DNA of 64,000 nt from Flavobacterium sp. Root186 (GCF_001428525.1 NZ_LMHW01000011.1:419362-483361), one strand, 5' to 3'; shown: positions 25,773-35,010, numbered from the stretch's first letter. Notes: generated from the letters alone by a model not told the origin. A program made the numbers and translations.

Positions 25773-26645
25773 ATGAAGACAATTGCCCCAGCTCTTGAAG
25801 TGATAACTAACTCATACGGAAGTTCTTTTACCTACAGCAAACACGCCGAAAAGACCAATAGCAAAGCTCATTTATGGCATTATCATCCAGAGATTGAGTT
25901 GGTTTATATTAACGGCGGGGCAGGAAAAAGACAAATAGGAAGCCATGTTTCCTATTATACAAATGGTAGTTTGATTTTGATAGGGTCTAATTTGCCGCAT
26001 TGCGGCTTTACGAATGAACAAACGGGAAACGTAAACGAAACGGTTATTCATATCAAACCTGAATTTTTAGGGAATGACTTTTTTGTTGTACCGGAAATGA
26101 AAAAGATTCAAAATGTTTTAAGTCAGTCTAAAGGCGGAATCGCTTTTGGAGGTGAAACTAAAAAACAGATTGGAAAAAAAATAGAAGCGATGGAAGACCA
26201 GCTTCCGTTTGAACGTTTGCTGACACTTTTAAGTATTCTGGATGAATTAGATTCGTCTGAAGAATATACAATGCTAAATGCAGACGGTTTTACAATGGAA
26301 CTGCAAACGCAGGACAGCGATCGTATGAATGTGGTTTTTAATTATGTTAAAGATAATTTTCAGCAGTCTATCGCTATCGACGAAGTTTCGAATTTAGTGA
26401 GTATGACAACGCCTTCTTTCTGCAGATATTTTAAAAAGATTTCCAATAAAACTTTTACAGAGTTTGTAAACGAATATAGATTGGTGCATGCCTCTAAACT
26501 TTTGGCAGAAAAACCTATAAGTATTAATGAAGTTTGTTACGAAAGCGGTTTTAATAATTTCAGCCACTTTAGCAAATCTTTCAAACAATACACAGGTAAA
26601 AGTGCATCGCAATACCGTCACGAACATAAGATTATTATTAGTTAA
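25773..26645 (+). CDS. AraC family regulator with cupin sensor domain
   Basis: Transcription regulator of 290 residues. The N-terminal cupin (AHLWHYHPEIELVYINGGAG, then GSLILIGSNLPHCG) is the sugar/effector-sensing domain of AraC-type regulators. The C-terminal double helix-turn-helix runs from about 195: AIDEVSNLVSMTTPSFCRYF, then FTEFVNEYRLVHASKLLAEK and NEVCYESGFNNFSHFSKSFK. I chose the ATG at 25773 rather than upstream in-frame start codons in the repeat region. It stands next to the small secreted protein family and shares their upstream element, so it is the best candidate for their regulator (inference). Confidence 0.92.
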   Translation: MKTIAPALEVITNSYGSSFTYSKHAEKTNSKAHLWHYHPEIELVYINGGAGKRQIGSHVSYYTNGSLILIGSNLPHCGFTNEQTGNVNETVIHIKPEFLGNDFFVVPEMKKIQNVLSQSKGGIAFGGETKKQIGKKIEAMEDQLPFERLLTLLSILDELDSSEEYTMLNADGFTMELQTQDSDRMNVVFNYVKDNFQQSIAIDEVSNLVSMTTPSFCRYFKKISNKTFTEFVNEYRLVHASKLLAEKPISINEVCYESGFNNFSHFSKSFKQYTGKSASQYRHEHKIIIS

Positions 26646-26675
26646 TAGTTTTTTTGAAGGTTAAATTTATTAGCC

Positions 26676-26722
26676 ACGAATTCACGAATTATATTAAATT
26701 AAATTCGTGATTCGTGGCTATT
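26676..26722. repeat. Inverted repeat of the ccacgaatt family
   Basis: tagccacgaattcacgaat paired with attcgtgattcgtggcta, followed by a T-run; it probably terminates the AraC transcript. Related words occur at 35014, 40725 and 54168-54303. Confidence 0.75.
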
Positions 26723-26820
26723 TTTTTTACAGATGTAGAGAATCATTTTAATTTGTGTAATCTATAGTTTGTTCAGAAAAAAGGTATATTTACATTCCTT
26801 TAATCAAAAAAACTATCAAA

Positions 26821-27690
26821 ATGAAAAACCTTAAAATTTTAGTATTCTTTGTTTTTCTGTGTATTTCGTCAATGACATACGCAGCAAAAGTAGATACTTT
26901 ACAAATTGTAAGTACCGCCATGAACAAAACCTACAAGGCAGCTGTAGTTTTACCAAATTCGTATGCAAAAAGTAAAACCACGTTTCCGGTAATGTATTTA
27001 CTGCACGGAGCATACGGGCATTTTAGTGACTGGTTAAAAAATACTCCCAATAAAAAACTGGTTCAGAGTTTATCTGATCAATATAATTTAATCATCGTAA
27101 TGCCCGAAGGTGAAACGTTTAGTTTTTATCTGGACAGTCCTGTAAATAAAGAAAGCCAATTTGAAACTTTTATTACGCAGGAAGTAGTTCAAAAAGTAGA
27201 CAAAACATACAGAACAATTAGCAACAGGACAGGAAGAGTTATTACCGGACTTTCTATGGGCGGACACGGCGCTTTATATCTTTCTGCAAGACATCCTGAT
27301 TTATTTTGTGCAGCCGGAAGTATGAGCGGGGCAGTAGATATGAGTACAATGCTTAACCGTGAATCTTCGGCGCAAGTAGTAAAATTAATGCAGCCTGTTT
27401 TTGGAGACAAAAGTGATAATTCGGAGTTGTATGCGCAGCATGCCGTTATGGGAATGCTGGATAAAATAAAAATAAACAAATTGCCTTTAATTATTGACTG
27501 CGGAGTAGATGATTTCCTTATTGAGCCCAACAGAGAATTACACCGCCGATTGGTATATAATAAGGTAGAACACGATTATACTGAACGTCCTGGCGCACAT
27601 ACTTGGGAATATTGGGAAAATTCCTTACCTTACCATGTATTATTTTTTAGCAAGATCCTGTTTAAGAATCAGCTTGTTGTAAAAAAATAA
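26821..27690 (+). CDS. Secreted esterase of the alpha/beta hydrolase D-type family
   Basis: Protein of 289 residues with a signal peptide cleaved near TYAAK. VMYLLHGAYGHFSDWLKNTP (oxyanion region), the nucleophile elbow VITGLSMGGHGALYLSARHP (Ser 145), LIIDCGVDDFLIEPNRELHR (acid) and PGAHTWEYWENSLPYH (His) place it with esterase D / acetylxylan-esterase-like enzymes such as ferulate or S-formylglutathione esterases. The signal peptide indicates a periplasmic or secreted acyl esterase. Near -7 box TATATTTA at 26784-26791. The substrate is not readable; no carbohydrate genes adjoin it. Confidence 0.88.
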   Translation: MKNLKILVFFVFLCISSMTYAAKVDTLQIVSTAMNKTYKAAVVLPNSYAKSKTTFPVMYLLHGAYGHFSDWLKNTPNKKLVQSLSDQYNLIIVMPEGETFSFYLDSPVNKESQFETFITQEVVQKVDKTYRTISNRTGRVITGLSMGGHGALYLSARHPDLFCAAGSMSGAVDMSTMLNRESSAQVVKLMQPVFGDKSDNSELYAQHAVMGMLDKIKINKLPLIIDCGVDDFLIEPNRELHRRLVYNKVEHDYTERPGAHTWEYWENSLPYHVLFFSKILFKNQLVVKK

Positions 27691-27776
27691 TAAAAAAATT
27701 TATTCCAAAACCTGTTTAACAAAATTTTTGGTTTGGTTTTTGGAATGCTTTTATAAACTTTAAAAAAATATATATT

Positions 27777-28301
27777 ATGAAAAAGATACTTACGTTATTC
27801 GCTGTTGTTGGGTTATTTGCCTTTACTGGTTGTGAAGGGCCGGAAGGGCCACAAGGGCCTCCAGGATATGATGCTCCAGTTTCGGAAGTTATTGAAAGAG
27901 AAGTGGATTTTACTTCCAATAATGGATATTTGGTAACTGTGCCTTTAACACCAGCAATTTATAAAAATGATGTAGTCTTAGTTTATCATTTGTATGCAAT
28001 TCAAAGTGGAAATGATGTTTGGAGACTAATGCCACAAACATACTACATGACTGATGGTGGGGCTCTAGATTTTAATTTTGATTATACATTAAATAGAGTT
28101 AATATTTTCCTTGGAGCAGATTTTCCATTAAATACACTTTCTCCAGATTGGACTCAAGATCAGATTTTTAGAATTGTAATTGTTCCGGCAGATATTTTTG
28201 AAACAGGAAAATCAATTAATAAAGCTGATTATTCAGATTATAATGCTGTAATCAAAAAGTACAAACTTGATGATAGTAATGTTAAAAGAATAAAATTATA
28301 A
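27777..28301 (+). CDS. Lipoprotein with short collagen-like segment
   Basis: Protein of 174 residues. The signal peptide MKKILTLFAVVGLFAFTGCE carries a clear lipobox (FTGC). Directly after the lipidated Cys come three or four collagen-type triplets, GPEGPQGPPG. The mature domain of about 140 residues (VIEREVDFTSNNGYLVTVPL, then YHLYAIQSGNDVWRLMP, FDYTLNRVNIFL) looks beta-rich. Proteins with this layout are common in Flavobacteria and unassigned. Its A+T-rich DNA and position in the accessory-looking region fit a recently gained gene. Confidence 0.82.
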   Translation: MKKILTLFAVVGLFAFTGCEGPEGPQGPPGYDAPVSEVIEREVDFTSNNGYLVTVPLTPAIYKNDVVLVYHLYAIQSGNDVWRLMPQTYYMTDGGALDFNFDYTLNRVNIFLGADFPLNTLSPDWTQDQIFRIVIVPADIFETGKSINKADYSDYNAVIKKYKLDDSNVKRIKL

Positions 28302-28318
28302 TAGACTATAATATATGT

Positions 28319-28350
28319 AAAAAAAGGAAATCGAAAGATTTCCTTTTTTT
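28319..28350. terminator. Bidirectional terminator between lipoprotein and T9SS genes
   Basis: aaaaggaaatcgaaagatttcctttt with A- and T-runs on both sides, serving two convergent genes. A near-identical sequence lies at 30100-30129, beyond the other end of the T9SS gene. Confidence 0.85.
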
Positions 28351-28362
28351 ATGAATTTTAAT

Positions 28363-29982
28363 TTATTGTTTTATAAATGTTGATTGAGAAGTATATCCTC
28401 TAGATGATCCTATTGTGGTTACAAACATATTTATAAAATAAATACCCGGCTGGAGATTTGAAACATCTAGCTTGGTTAAATTTAAGCTAATAGCTGTATT
28501 GCTGGCAGGTGTTACTGTGTTACCAGTACTATTAGTAATTGTACTATTAGTAATTGTAACAGTAGCTCTGGTAGTTTCTATGTTTAAAAGTGATGTTGTT
28601 GGATTAGGATAGATTTTTATAGATTGATTTTCTCCCGATGGAGCTTCAAAAATTATTTTTACAATATTGCTTAGATAATTTATATTTTTTGTGTAGTCAT
28701 ACACAATTCTTTTGTAGTATTGTGTTTTAGACTCAAAAGCGTTTCTGTACCCATATTTGATTGGGGTATAATTTTGGTTTGTTGCTTCATAGATCGGCGT
28801 CCAGTTTACGTTATCTTCAGATATCAGCCATTGATAATATATTCCTAGTGCGGAAGTACCAGTAATTGGACTTGCAAGATTGTCTGAACTAACGGTTTGA
28901 TCGCAACAGATTGTATTTTTTGTTAAGTCAGTGATTAACGGTACTACGTCAATAATATTACTAGTTGCACATCTTCGATAGTCAGATTTATCGGTTATGT
29001 TTTCTAATATTAATCTTCTATATTCCATCGGTAAATTGGATTTCGTTGGGGTATAATTTATCTGTGTTGCTCCAGAAATATCTTTCCATCCATATGTTTG
29101 AAAATAACCTGTAATATTATCCCATCTTAATGGGTATTTAATTCTACTCTGCCATTGATAGTTATTTAATGGTTTAGTAATAACTGGGGGCCTAGATGCA
29201 GTAGTGTTTTCTGTATGAGTTTCTGTTGCTTGATTCCCTAGTATAGTTCGAGGGTTTTCTCCATTTAGTAAGTATTGATCATTTTGAATAAAATTGTCTA
29301 TTTTTAGATTATTATGATATGGTAAAAAATCAACAACATAATACCTGAATGTATTTGGAATTGATACTGCTCCATTACTAAAGGTTGTTCTTTCTCTTAT
29401 AACAACTGGATCATAGAAAGCTGTATTGGTTTTTATTACTTCTCCGGCATCATTAATCCAATCTTGTGAAGCTATGCTATAATACTTAGTAAATTCAGGG
29501 AATAGCGGAGTTCCACCGTAAGGGCCAATTTCTTCTTGAGGATTGGGGGAGACAGGTGGCGTAGGAGGTACTCCATTTTTAATTACAGATAAGTTATTAC
29601 TTTTATAAACTACTCCAGTTTTATATTCGGCATAAATATATCCTGAAGTACTAAAGTTACTTGCTGTTAAAGTTACAACAAAACTTCGAGAAGCTGTTTT
29701 TCCCTCGCCAAAAAATAACGCACCACCATTTCCATTAATTACTATGTTGTCATTTAAACCATTTACGGAATGAATGGTAATTGTTCCGCTATTTCCTGGT
29801 ATTGCTGGCATTTCGACTGTAACACTTAGTGATACACTTGATGAAGCATTTGAACCTAAGTTAATTGGCCCGCCACTAACACTTTGACCATTGACAGCTG
29901 TCGGTGTGAGCGTAACTTTTTGCCCAAATGAAGTAAAGGCTAATAAGAAAACAAAAATGGCGTAAATGTAATTTTTTCTCAT
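28363..29982 (-). CDS. T9SS type A sorting-domain secreted protein
   Basis: Protein of 539 residues: signal peptide (MRKNYIYAIFVFLLAFTSFG), beta-rich Ig-like N-terminal region (SSVSLSVTVEMPAIPGNSGT), and repeated domains with YRRLILENITDKSDYRRCAT and YYQWLISEDNVNWTPIYEA. The C-terminal domain begins IKIYPNPTTSLLNIET and ends LDVSNLQPGIYFINMFV, the conserved Por sorting signal. It should be exported across the outer membrane by the type IX system. Within that domain a perfect 15-base tandem duplication (28527-28556) adds ITNST-type residues. The segment pattern NVNWTPIYEATNQNYTPIKY resembles adhesin-type repeat domains; binding role is a guess. Confidence 0.88.
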   Translation of the reverse strand: MRKNYIYAIFVFLLAFTSFGQKVTLTPTAVNGQSVSGGPINLGSNASSSVSLSVTVEMPAIPGNSGTITIHSVNGLNDNIVINGNGGALFFGEGKTASRSFVVTLTASNFSTSGYIYAEYKTGVVYKSNNLSVIKNGVPPTPPVSPNPQEEIGPYGGTPLFPEFTKYYSIASQDWINDAGEVIKTNTAFYDPVVIRERTTFSNGAVSIPNTFRYYVVDFLPYHNNLKIDNFIQNDQYLLNGENPRTILGNQATETHTENTTASRPPVITKPLNNYQWQSRIKYPLRWDNITGYFQTYGWKDISGATQINYTPTKSNLPMEYRRLILENITDKSDYRRCATSNIIDVVPLITDLTKNTICCDQTVSSDNLASPITGTSALGIYYQWLISEDNVNWTPIYEATNQNYTPIKYGYRNAFESKTQYYKRIVYDYTKNINYLSNIVKIIFEAPSGENQSIKIYPNPTTSLLNIETTRATVTITNSTITNSTGNTVTPASNTAISLNLTKLDVSNLQPGIYFINMFVTTIGSSRGYTSQSTFIKQ

Positions 29983-30099
29983 GATAAAAATTTATGGTTT
30001 ATAATGAGATAAAAATAGCATTTAAATATGTAAAATCTTATTTTTAAAAGTTAAAATATAGTATTTGTCTTATTTTTAATGATTTAACGAAAATAAATA

Positions 30100-30129
30100 A
30101 AAAAGGAAATCGTAAGATTTCCTTTTTTT
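30100..30129 (-). terminator. Terminator of the TerC-family gene
   Basis: aaaaggaaatcgtaagatttcctttt with T-run; nearly the same sequence as 28319-28350. Confidence 0.82.
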
Positions 30130-30151
30130 ATGAATATATATTGAAACACTA

Positions 30152-31117
30152 TTACAAATCAGAATCAGTAAGTTCTTTTTCTTTTCCAAATTTAAGCGAA
30201 ACCAAAATTCCAACTAAAAGCGAAAGTGCAATAAATCCTAATGAAGCCCATTCTGGAACGTGAATCCATTCATGAAGAAGCATTTTTAAACCTACGAAAG
30301 CTAAAATAGCAACTAAGCTATATTCTAAGAAACTGAATTTTGCCAGCATATTTGCCAGGAAGAAATACATAGAACGTAAACCTAAAATGGCAAAAATATT
30401 AGAACTAAACACTAAAAAGGGGTCTGATGTAATGGCTAAAATTGCCGGAACGCTGTCTACAGCAAATAAAACGTCCATGACTTCAATTACAATCAAAGCA
30501 ACAAAAAGCGGCGTTGCAGCCTTTTTTCCTTTTTCGGTTAAAATGAAAAATTTCTCATGCTCCATGTGTGAAGTAATCGGGATAATTTTTCCTAATGTTT
30601 TGTATACAAACGAATCCTTAGGATTAAAATCTTCATCTTCTCCTGAAAACAACATTTTTATAGCGGTAAATACTAAGAATACTCCAAAAACATAAGTTGT
30701 CCAGCTAAATTTATTAATCAGCATAACACCGAAGAAAATCATTAAACCACGAAAAACAATCGCACCTAAAATTCCCCAGAATAAAACACGGTGCTGGTAC
30801 TTTTGCGGAATTTTAAAAGAAGCGAAAATAATGGCAATTACAAATATGTTGTCAACGCTTAAAGATAATTCGATTAAATAACCCGTAATAAACTTCATCG
30901 AAGCCACAGCGGGTTTTAAGCCGTCGGGATTTGCAATATAATCTGTAGTATAAAGCCAATAGATAACTCCTGAAAACAGAAAGGATAAAGTAACCCAAAT
31001 TAATGTCCATTTGCTTGCTTCTTTGGTGCTGATAATATGCGGTGTTTTGTTGAATACACCTAAATCTAAAGCAAGAATAAAAACTACAGCCAGTAAAAAG
31101 AGAGTCCAGACTATCAT
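30152..31117 (-). CDS. TerC/Alx family membrane protein
   Basis: Integral membrane protein of 321 residues with about nine transmembrane helices. Conserved family segments are SLSVDNIFVIAIIFASFKIP with the acidic SVDN motif and VMDVLFAVDSVPAILAITSD with the second, symmetric Asp. These acidic residues are implicated in metal-ion handling (manganese efflux by Alx; tellurium resistance by TerC). The start is set at MIVWTLFLLAVVFILALD, since the alternative lies at an upstream TTG codon. Single gene, terminated just before 30100. Metal specificity unknown. Confidence 0.9.
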   Translation of the reverse strand: MIVWTLFLLAVVFILALDLGVFNKTPHIISTKEASKWTLIWVTLSFLFSGVIYWLYTTDYIANPDGLKPAVASMKFITGYLIELSLSVDNIFVIAIIFASFKIPQKYQHRVLFWGILGAIVFRGLMIFFGVMLINKFSWTTYVFGVFLVFTAIKMLFSGEDEDFNPKDSFVYKTLGKIIPITSHMEHEKFFILTEKGKKAATPLFVALIVIEVMDVLFAVDSVPAILAITSDPFLVFSSNIFAILGLRSMYFFLANMLAKFSFLEYSLVAILAFVGLKMLLHEWIHVPEWASLGFIALSLLVGILVSLKFGKEKELTDSDL

Positions 31118-31322
31118 GATGTTTTTTTTAAATGAATTACACAAAGGTAAGTTATGAAATTTTACTGAAAAAGTTATTATAAGAAAAGTCTTTTAAATTT
31201 AATTTGTGAGATATAAGATGTAAAATCTGTTTAAATCAGCGTTATCTATGTGCTATTACATAAAGCTTTATAATTTTTGCTAGTGTGGCTGCTTCGTTCC
31301 TCGCAATGACAAGTTAGGGCAT

Positions 31323-31356
31323 AAAAAAAAGTGCCAACAATTACGATGGCACTTTT
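31323..31356 (-). terminator. Terminator of glnA
   Basis: aaaagtgcca / tggcactttt hairpin with T-run on the minus strand. Just upstream of it lies a ggaacgaagc-type repeat (31286-31310). Confidence 0.82.
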
Positions 31357-31378
31357 AGGATATATTCTAAGCTTTAAA

Positions 31379-32392
31379 TTATAGCGCTGATTTAACAGTT
31401 TTGATAATTCTTGCAGCAATTTTGTATGGATCTCCGTTTGAAGCTGGTCTTCTGTCTTCTAACCAACCTTTCCAACCTTTTTGAACAGTCATTAAAGGAA
31501 TTCTGATAGAACATCCTCTGTCTGAAACTCCATAAGAGAAATCGTGAATAGAAGCAGTTTCGTGTTTACCAGTTAAACGTTGGTCATTGTAAGCTCCGTA
31601 AACCGCGATATGCTCAGCAGTAACAGGACGGAAAGCCTCACAAATTCTTTCGTAAGTAGCTTGATCTCCACATGTTCTTAACACCTCGTTAGAGAAGTTA
31701 GCGTGCATTCCAGAACCATTCCAGTCAGTATCTCCTAGAGGTTTTGGGTGATATTCAATATAGTAACCATATTTCTCAGTCAAACGATCTAATAAGTAAC
31801 GAGCAACCCAGATTTCGTCTCCGGCTTTTTTAGCACCTTTAGCGAATAATTGGAATTCCCATTGTCCGCAAGCAACCTCTTGGTTAATACCTTCAAAGTT
31901 AATTCCGGCAGCGATACATAAATCAGCATGTTCTTCTACTAATTTTCTTCCGTGAGTGTTTTTTCCACCTACCGAGCAGTAGTACATACCTTGTGGAGCA
32001 GGATAACCTCCAACAGGGAAACCTAATGGCAATAAAGTTTTAGTATCCATGATGAAATATTCTTGTTCGAATCCAAACCAGAAATCACCATCATCATCAA
32101 TAGTAGCTCTACCGTTAGAAGAGTGAGGAGTTCCGTCAGCATACATAACTTCTGTCATTACTAACCAACCGTTGATACGAGTTGGATCAGGGTAAATAGC
32201 CACAGGAACTAATAAACAGTCAGAAGATCCACCTTCAGCTTGTTTTGTTGACGAACCATCAAATGACCAATTTCCAAGTTCTTCTAATGTTCCTTTGAAA
32301 TTTTCGTGTTCTTCAACTTTAGTTTTACTTCTAAGATTTTGAGTTGGTTCGTATCCATCTAACCAAATGTACTCTAACTTAATTTTAGCCAT
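31379..32392 (-). CDS. glnA: Glutamine synthetase, eukaryotic-like type II
   Basis: ATP-dependent ligase of glutamate and ammonia in the cytoplasm. Length 337 residues, matching the short GSII class rather than bacterial GSI. Beta-grasp start KIKLEYIWLDGYEP, ELGNWSFDGSSTKQAEGGSS (substrate region), FGFEQEYFIMD, QWEFQLFAKGAKKAGDEIW, WNGSGMHANFSNEVLRTCGD and DRGCSIRIP are all family signatures. The GSI adenylylation Tyr region is absent, so regulation by adenylylation is not expected. It is transcribed divergently from a GSIII gene 428 bases away. Confidence 0.95.
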   Translation of the reverse strand: MAKIKLEYIWLDGYEPTQNLRSKTKVEEHENFKGTLEELGNWSFDGSSTKQAEGGSSDCLLVPVAIYPDPTRINGWLVMTEVMYADGTPHSSNGRATIDDDGDFWFGFEQEYFIMDTKTLLPLGFPVGGYPAPQGMYYCSVGGKNTHGRKLVEEHADLCIAAGINFEGINQEVACGQWEFQLFAKGAKKAGDEIWVARYLLDRLTEKYGYYIEYHPKPLGDTDWNGSGMHANFSNEVLRTCGDQATYERICEAFRPVTAEHIAVYGAYNDQRLTGKHETASIHDFSYGVSDRGCSIRIPLMTVQKGWKGWLEDRRPASNGDPYKIAARIIKTVKSAL

Positions 32393-32431
32393 AATAATAT
32401 AAATTTATTTTTTTTTGTTTTTTCGCTGGGT

Positions 32432-32439
32432 CAAATATA
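32432..32439 (-). promoter_or_regulatory. -7 promoter box of glnA
   Basis: Reads TATATTTG on the minus strand, an exact TAnnTTTG match about 40 bases before the start. The rest of the 428-base gap to glnN is very A+T-rich and shows no gene or palindrome. Confidence 0.7.
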
Positions 32440-32764
32440 GATTTATTTTTTTAGTCCTAAAAATTAGGGGGCTATTTTGTTTGGCAGACAACAATTTTTT
32501 TGAGAAGCGCAATTTTGATAGGGGTATATTTTAAAAAAAGCAATTTTAAACACATAAAAAAAATAAATTCGTAAAAATAAAGGTAAGTTTTTGAATTTTA
32601 GGGTTAAGGAATTATGAAAAAATGTTTATTTAATGAATAATACTGAGCTTTTTTGTTATATTTCTTTACATCATCTTTATTATTCTTTAAAAAAAGCTTC
32701 ATATGTTGATAAATCGGCGTATAAAATTCTCGATTTTAAGTTTAAAAAAGGGGCTTTTATTGTT

Positions 32765-32772
32765 TATATTTG
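32765..32772 (+). promoter_or_regulatory. -7 promoter box of glnN
   Basis: TATATTTG, exact consensus match, 49 bases before the glnN start codon at 32821. Both glutamine synthetase genes therefore have the same box. Confidence 0.7.
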
Positions 32773-32820
32773 TTGCTCATTTTTTTGTGAAAATTATTAC
32801 GAATTTTTAAAATTATATAC

Positions 32821-35010
32821 ATGTCAACATTACGTTTCCAAGCTTTACAAGAAGCTTCTACAAGAAAGCCGGTACACTTTGAAGAAATTGATAAAAAATC
32901 GAATCTTTTTGGATCAAATGTGTTTAATGAGAAAGCAATGAAGCAGTTTTTAACTTCGGATGCTTTAAAAGGAGTAAGAGATGCCATTCAACACGGAACG
33001 AAAATAGAACGTAAACTGGCAGATTATATCGCCATGGGAATGAAAGAATGGGCATTGGCCAAAGGAGTTACGCATTATACACACTGGTTTCAGCCGCTTA
33101 CCGGAACTACTGCAGAAAAACATGATGCTTTTTTTGAAACGTCGTATGATGGAAGCGATCCTGTGGAGAAATTTGGCGGCGCACAATTAGTGCAGCAAGA
33201 ACCAGATGCCTCAAGTTTTCCAAACGGTGGTATCAGAAATACATTCGAAGCAAGAGGATATACGGCCTGGGATCCAACTTCGCCAGCCTTTATATATGGA
33301 ACAACTTTATGTATCCCGACTGTTTTTATTGCTTATACAGGTGAAGCCCTGGATAATAAAATACCTTTATTAAGAGCATTATCAGCAATTGACGAAGCGG
33401 CTACAGAAGTTTGTAAATACTTTGATAAAAATGTAAAAAAAGTAACCGCAACTTTAGGATGGGAACAGGAATATTTTCTTATAGATAAAGCTTTGGCAAA
33501 TTCACGTCCAGATTTAGTGATGACAGGAAGAACTTTATTGGGGCATACATCTGCAAAAGGACAGCAGTTAGACGACCATTATTTCGGATCCATTCCAACT
33601 CGCGCTCTTACTTATATGAGAGATTTAGAGCAGGAATGTATGTTATTAGGAATTCCGGTAAAAACACGTCATAATGAAGTGGCACCAAATCAGTTTGAGC
33701 TGGCACCAATTTTTGAAGAAACAAACCTTGCCGTAGACCATAACTCTTTATTAATGGATGTGATGCAGAAAGTTGCAGAGCGTCATGATTTTAAAGTTTT
33801 ATTTCACGAAAAGCCATTTAAAGGTGTAAACGGTTCAGGAAAACACAACAACTGGTCATTGGCAACAGATACCGGAGTTAACTTATTGAGTCCGAGTAAA
33901 ACACCAATGAGTAATTTACAGTTTTTGACTTTCTTTATTAATACAATAAAAGCAGTAAATGACAATGAAACTTTACTTCGTGCATCAATCGCAACGGCAA
34001 GTAACGATCATAGGTTAGGAGCAAACGAAGCGCCGCCGGCAATTATGTCGGTATTTATTGGAGCACAATTGACAAAAGTTTTATCTGAATTAGAAAGTGT
34101 AACAACTGGAAAATTATCTCCGGAAGAAAAAACAGATTTGAAATTAAATGTTGTAGGTAAAATTCCAGATGTATTATTAGACAATACAGACAGAAACAGA
34201 ACTTCACCTTTTGCCTTTACAGGAAATAAATTTGAGTTTAGAGCAGTAGGTTCAAATTCAAACTGTTCTAATGCAATGACAACTTTGAATGCAATTGTAG
34301 CAAAACAATTAAAAGATTTTAAAAATGAAGTAGAAAACCTGATCGAGTCGAAAGACATGAAAAAGGACGATGCTATTTTTAATGTTTTAAGAGAATACAT
34401 CAAACAATCTAAAAAGATTCTTTTTGAAGGCGACGGTTATAGTGAAGCGTGGGAGAAAGAAGCAGGAAAAAGAGGTTTGAGTAATTTTAAAACAACTCCG
34501 GAAGCTATAAAAGCTAAAGTCTCTAAACAAGCTCTGGATTTATTTGCTGAATTGGGAATCTTTAATCACATTGAAGCCGAAGCACGCTACGAAATTGAAT
34601 TAGAAGAGTACACCAAGAAAATCCAAATTGAAGGAAGAGTTTTAGGAGACATTGCCAGAAATCATGTTATTCCAACTGCAATTCGTTATCAAAATACATT
34701 AATTGAAAATGTAAAAGGTTTAAAAGAAATCTTCGGAAAAGAATTTGAAACTATTGCAAAAGAGCAAATCACTTTGATCAAAGAAATTTCTGGTCATATT
34801 GAAGGAATCAATTCTAAAGTTTTGGCCATGACCAATGAAAGAAAAAAAGCAAATCAGTTAACTGATGGTCAAAAAATGGCAGAAGCGTATTGCAATACTG
34901 TAAAACCATATTTTGAAGACATCCGTAATCACTGTGATAAATTAGAATTATTGGTTGATGACGAAAGCTGGACATTAACTAAATACAGAGAATTATTATT
35001 TACGAAATAA
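32821..35010 (+). CDS. glnN: Glutamine synthetase type III
   Basis: Large glutamine synthetase of 729 residues of the GSIII class found in Bacteroidota and cyanobacteria. N-terminal GSIII-specific part: FGSNVFNEKAMKQFLTSDAL, then AMGMKEWALAKGVTHYTHWF. Catalytic core: LGWEQEYFLIDKALANSRPD, KTRHNEVAPNQFELAPIFEE, FKGVNGSGKHNNWSLATDTG, LGANEAPPAIMSVFIG and FRAVGSNSNCS. The long C-terminal extension is helical. It assimilates ammonia. No GlnB or Amt gene is close. Divergent to the GSII gene, so the two share a regulatory region. Confidence 0.95.
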   Translation: MSTLRFQALQEASTRKPVHFEEIDKKSNLFGSNVFNEKAMKQFLTSDALKGVRDAIQHGTKIERKLADYIAMGMKEWALAKGVTHYTHWFQPLTGTTAEKHDAFFETSYDGSDPVEKFGGAQLVQQEPDASSFPNGGIRNTFEARGYTAWDPTSPAFIYGTTLCIPTVFIAYTGEALDNKIPLLRALSAIDEAATEVCKYFDKNVKKVTATLGWEQEYFLIDKALANSRPDLVMTGRTLLGHTSAKGQQLDDHYFGSIPTRALTYMRDLEQECMLLGIPVKTRHNEVAPNQFELAPIFEETNLAVDHNSLLMDVMQKVAERHDFKVLFHEKPFKGVNGSGKHNNWSLATDTGVNLLSPSKTPMSNLQFLTFFINTIKAVNDNETLLRASIATASNDHRLGANEAPPAIMSVFIGAQLTKVLSELESVTTGKLSPEEKTDLKLNVVGKIPDVLLDNTDRNRTSPFAFTGNKFEFRAVGSNSNCSNAMTTLNAIVAKQLKDFKNEVENLIESKDMKKDDAIFNVLREYIKQSKKILFEGDGYSEAWEKEAGKRGLSNFKTTPEAIKAKVSKQALDLFAELGIFNHIEAEARYEIELEEYTKKIQIEGRVLGDIARNHVIPTAIRYQNTLIENVKGLKEIFGKEFETIAKEQITLIKEISGHIEGINSKVLAMTNERKKANQLTDGQKMAEAYCNTVKPYFEDIRNHCDKLELLVDDESWTLTKYRELLFTK

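Noticed and set aside
32633..32941. Plus-strand frame overlapping the glnN start
   Set aside because: Runs into the glnN coding region in another frame, cysteine- and lysine-rich nonsense; the promoter box of glnN lies inside it.
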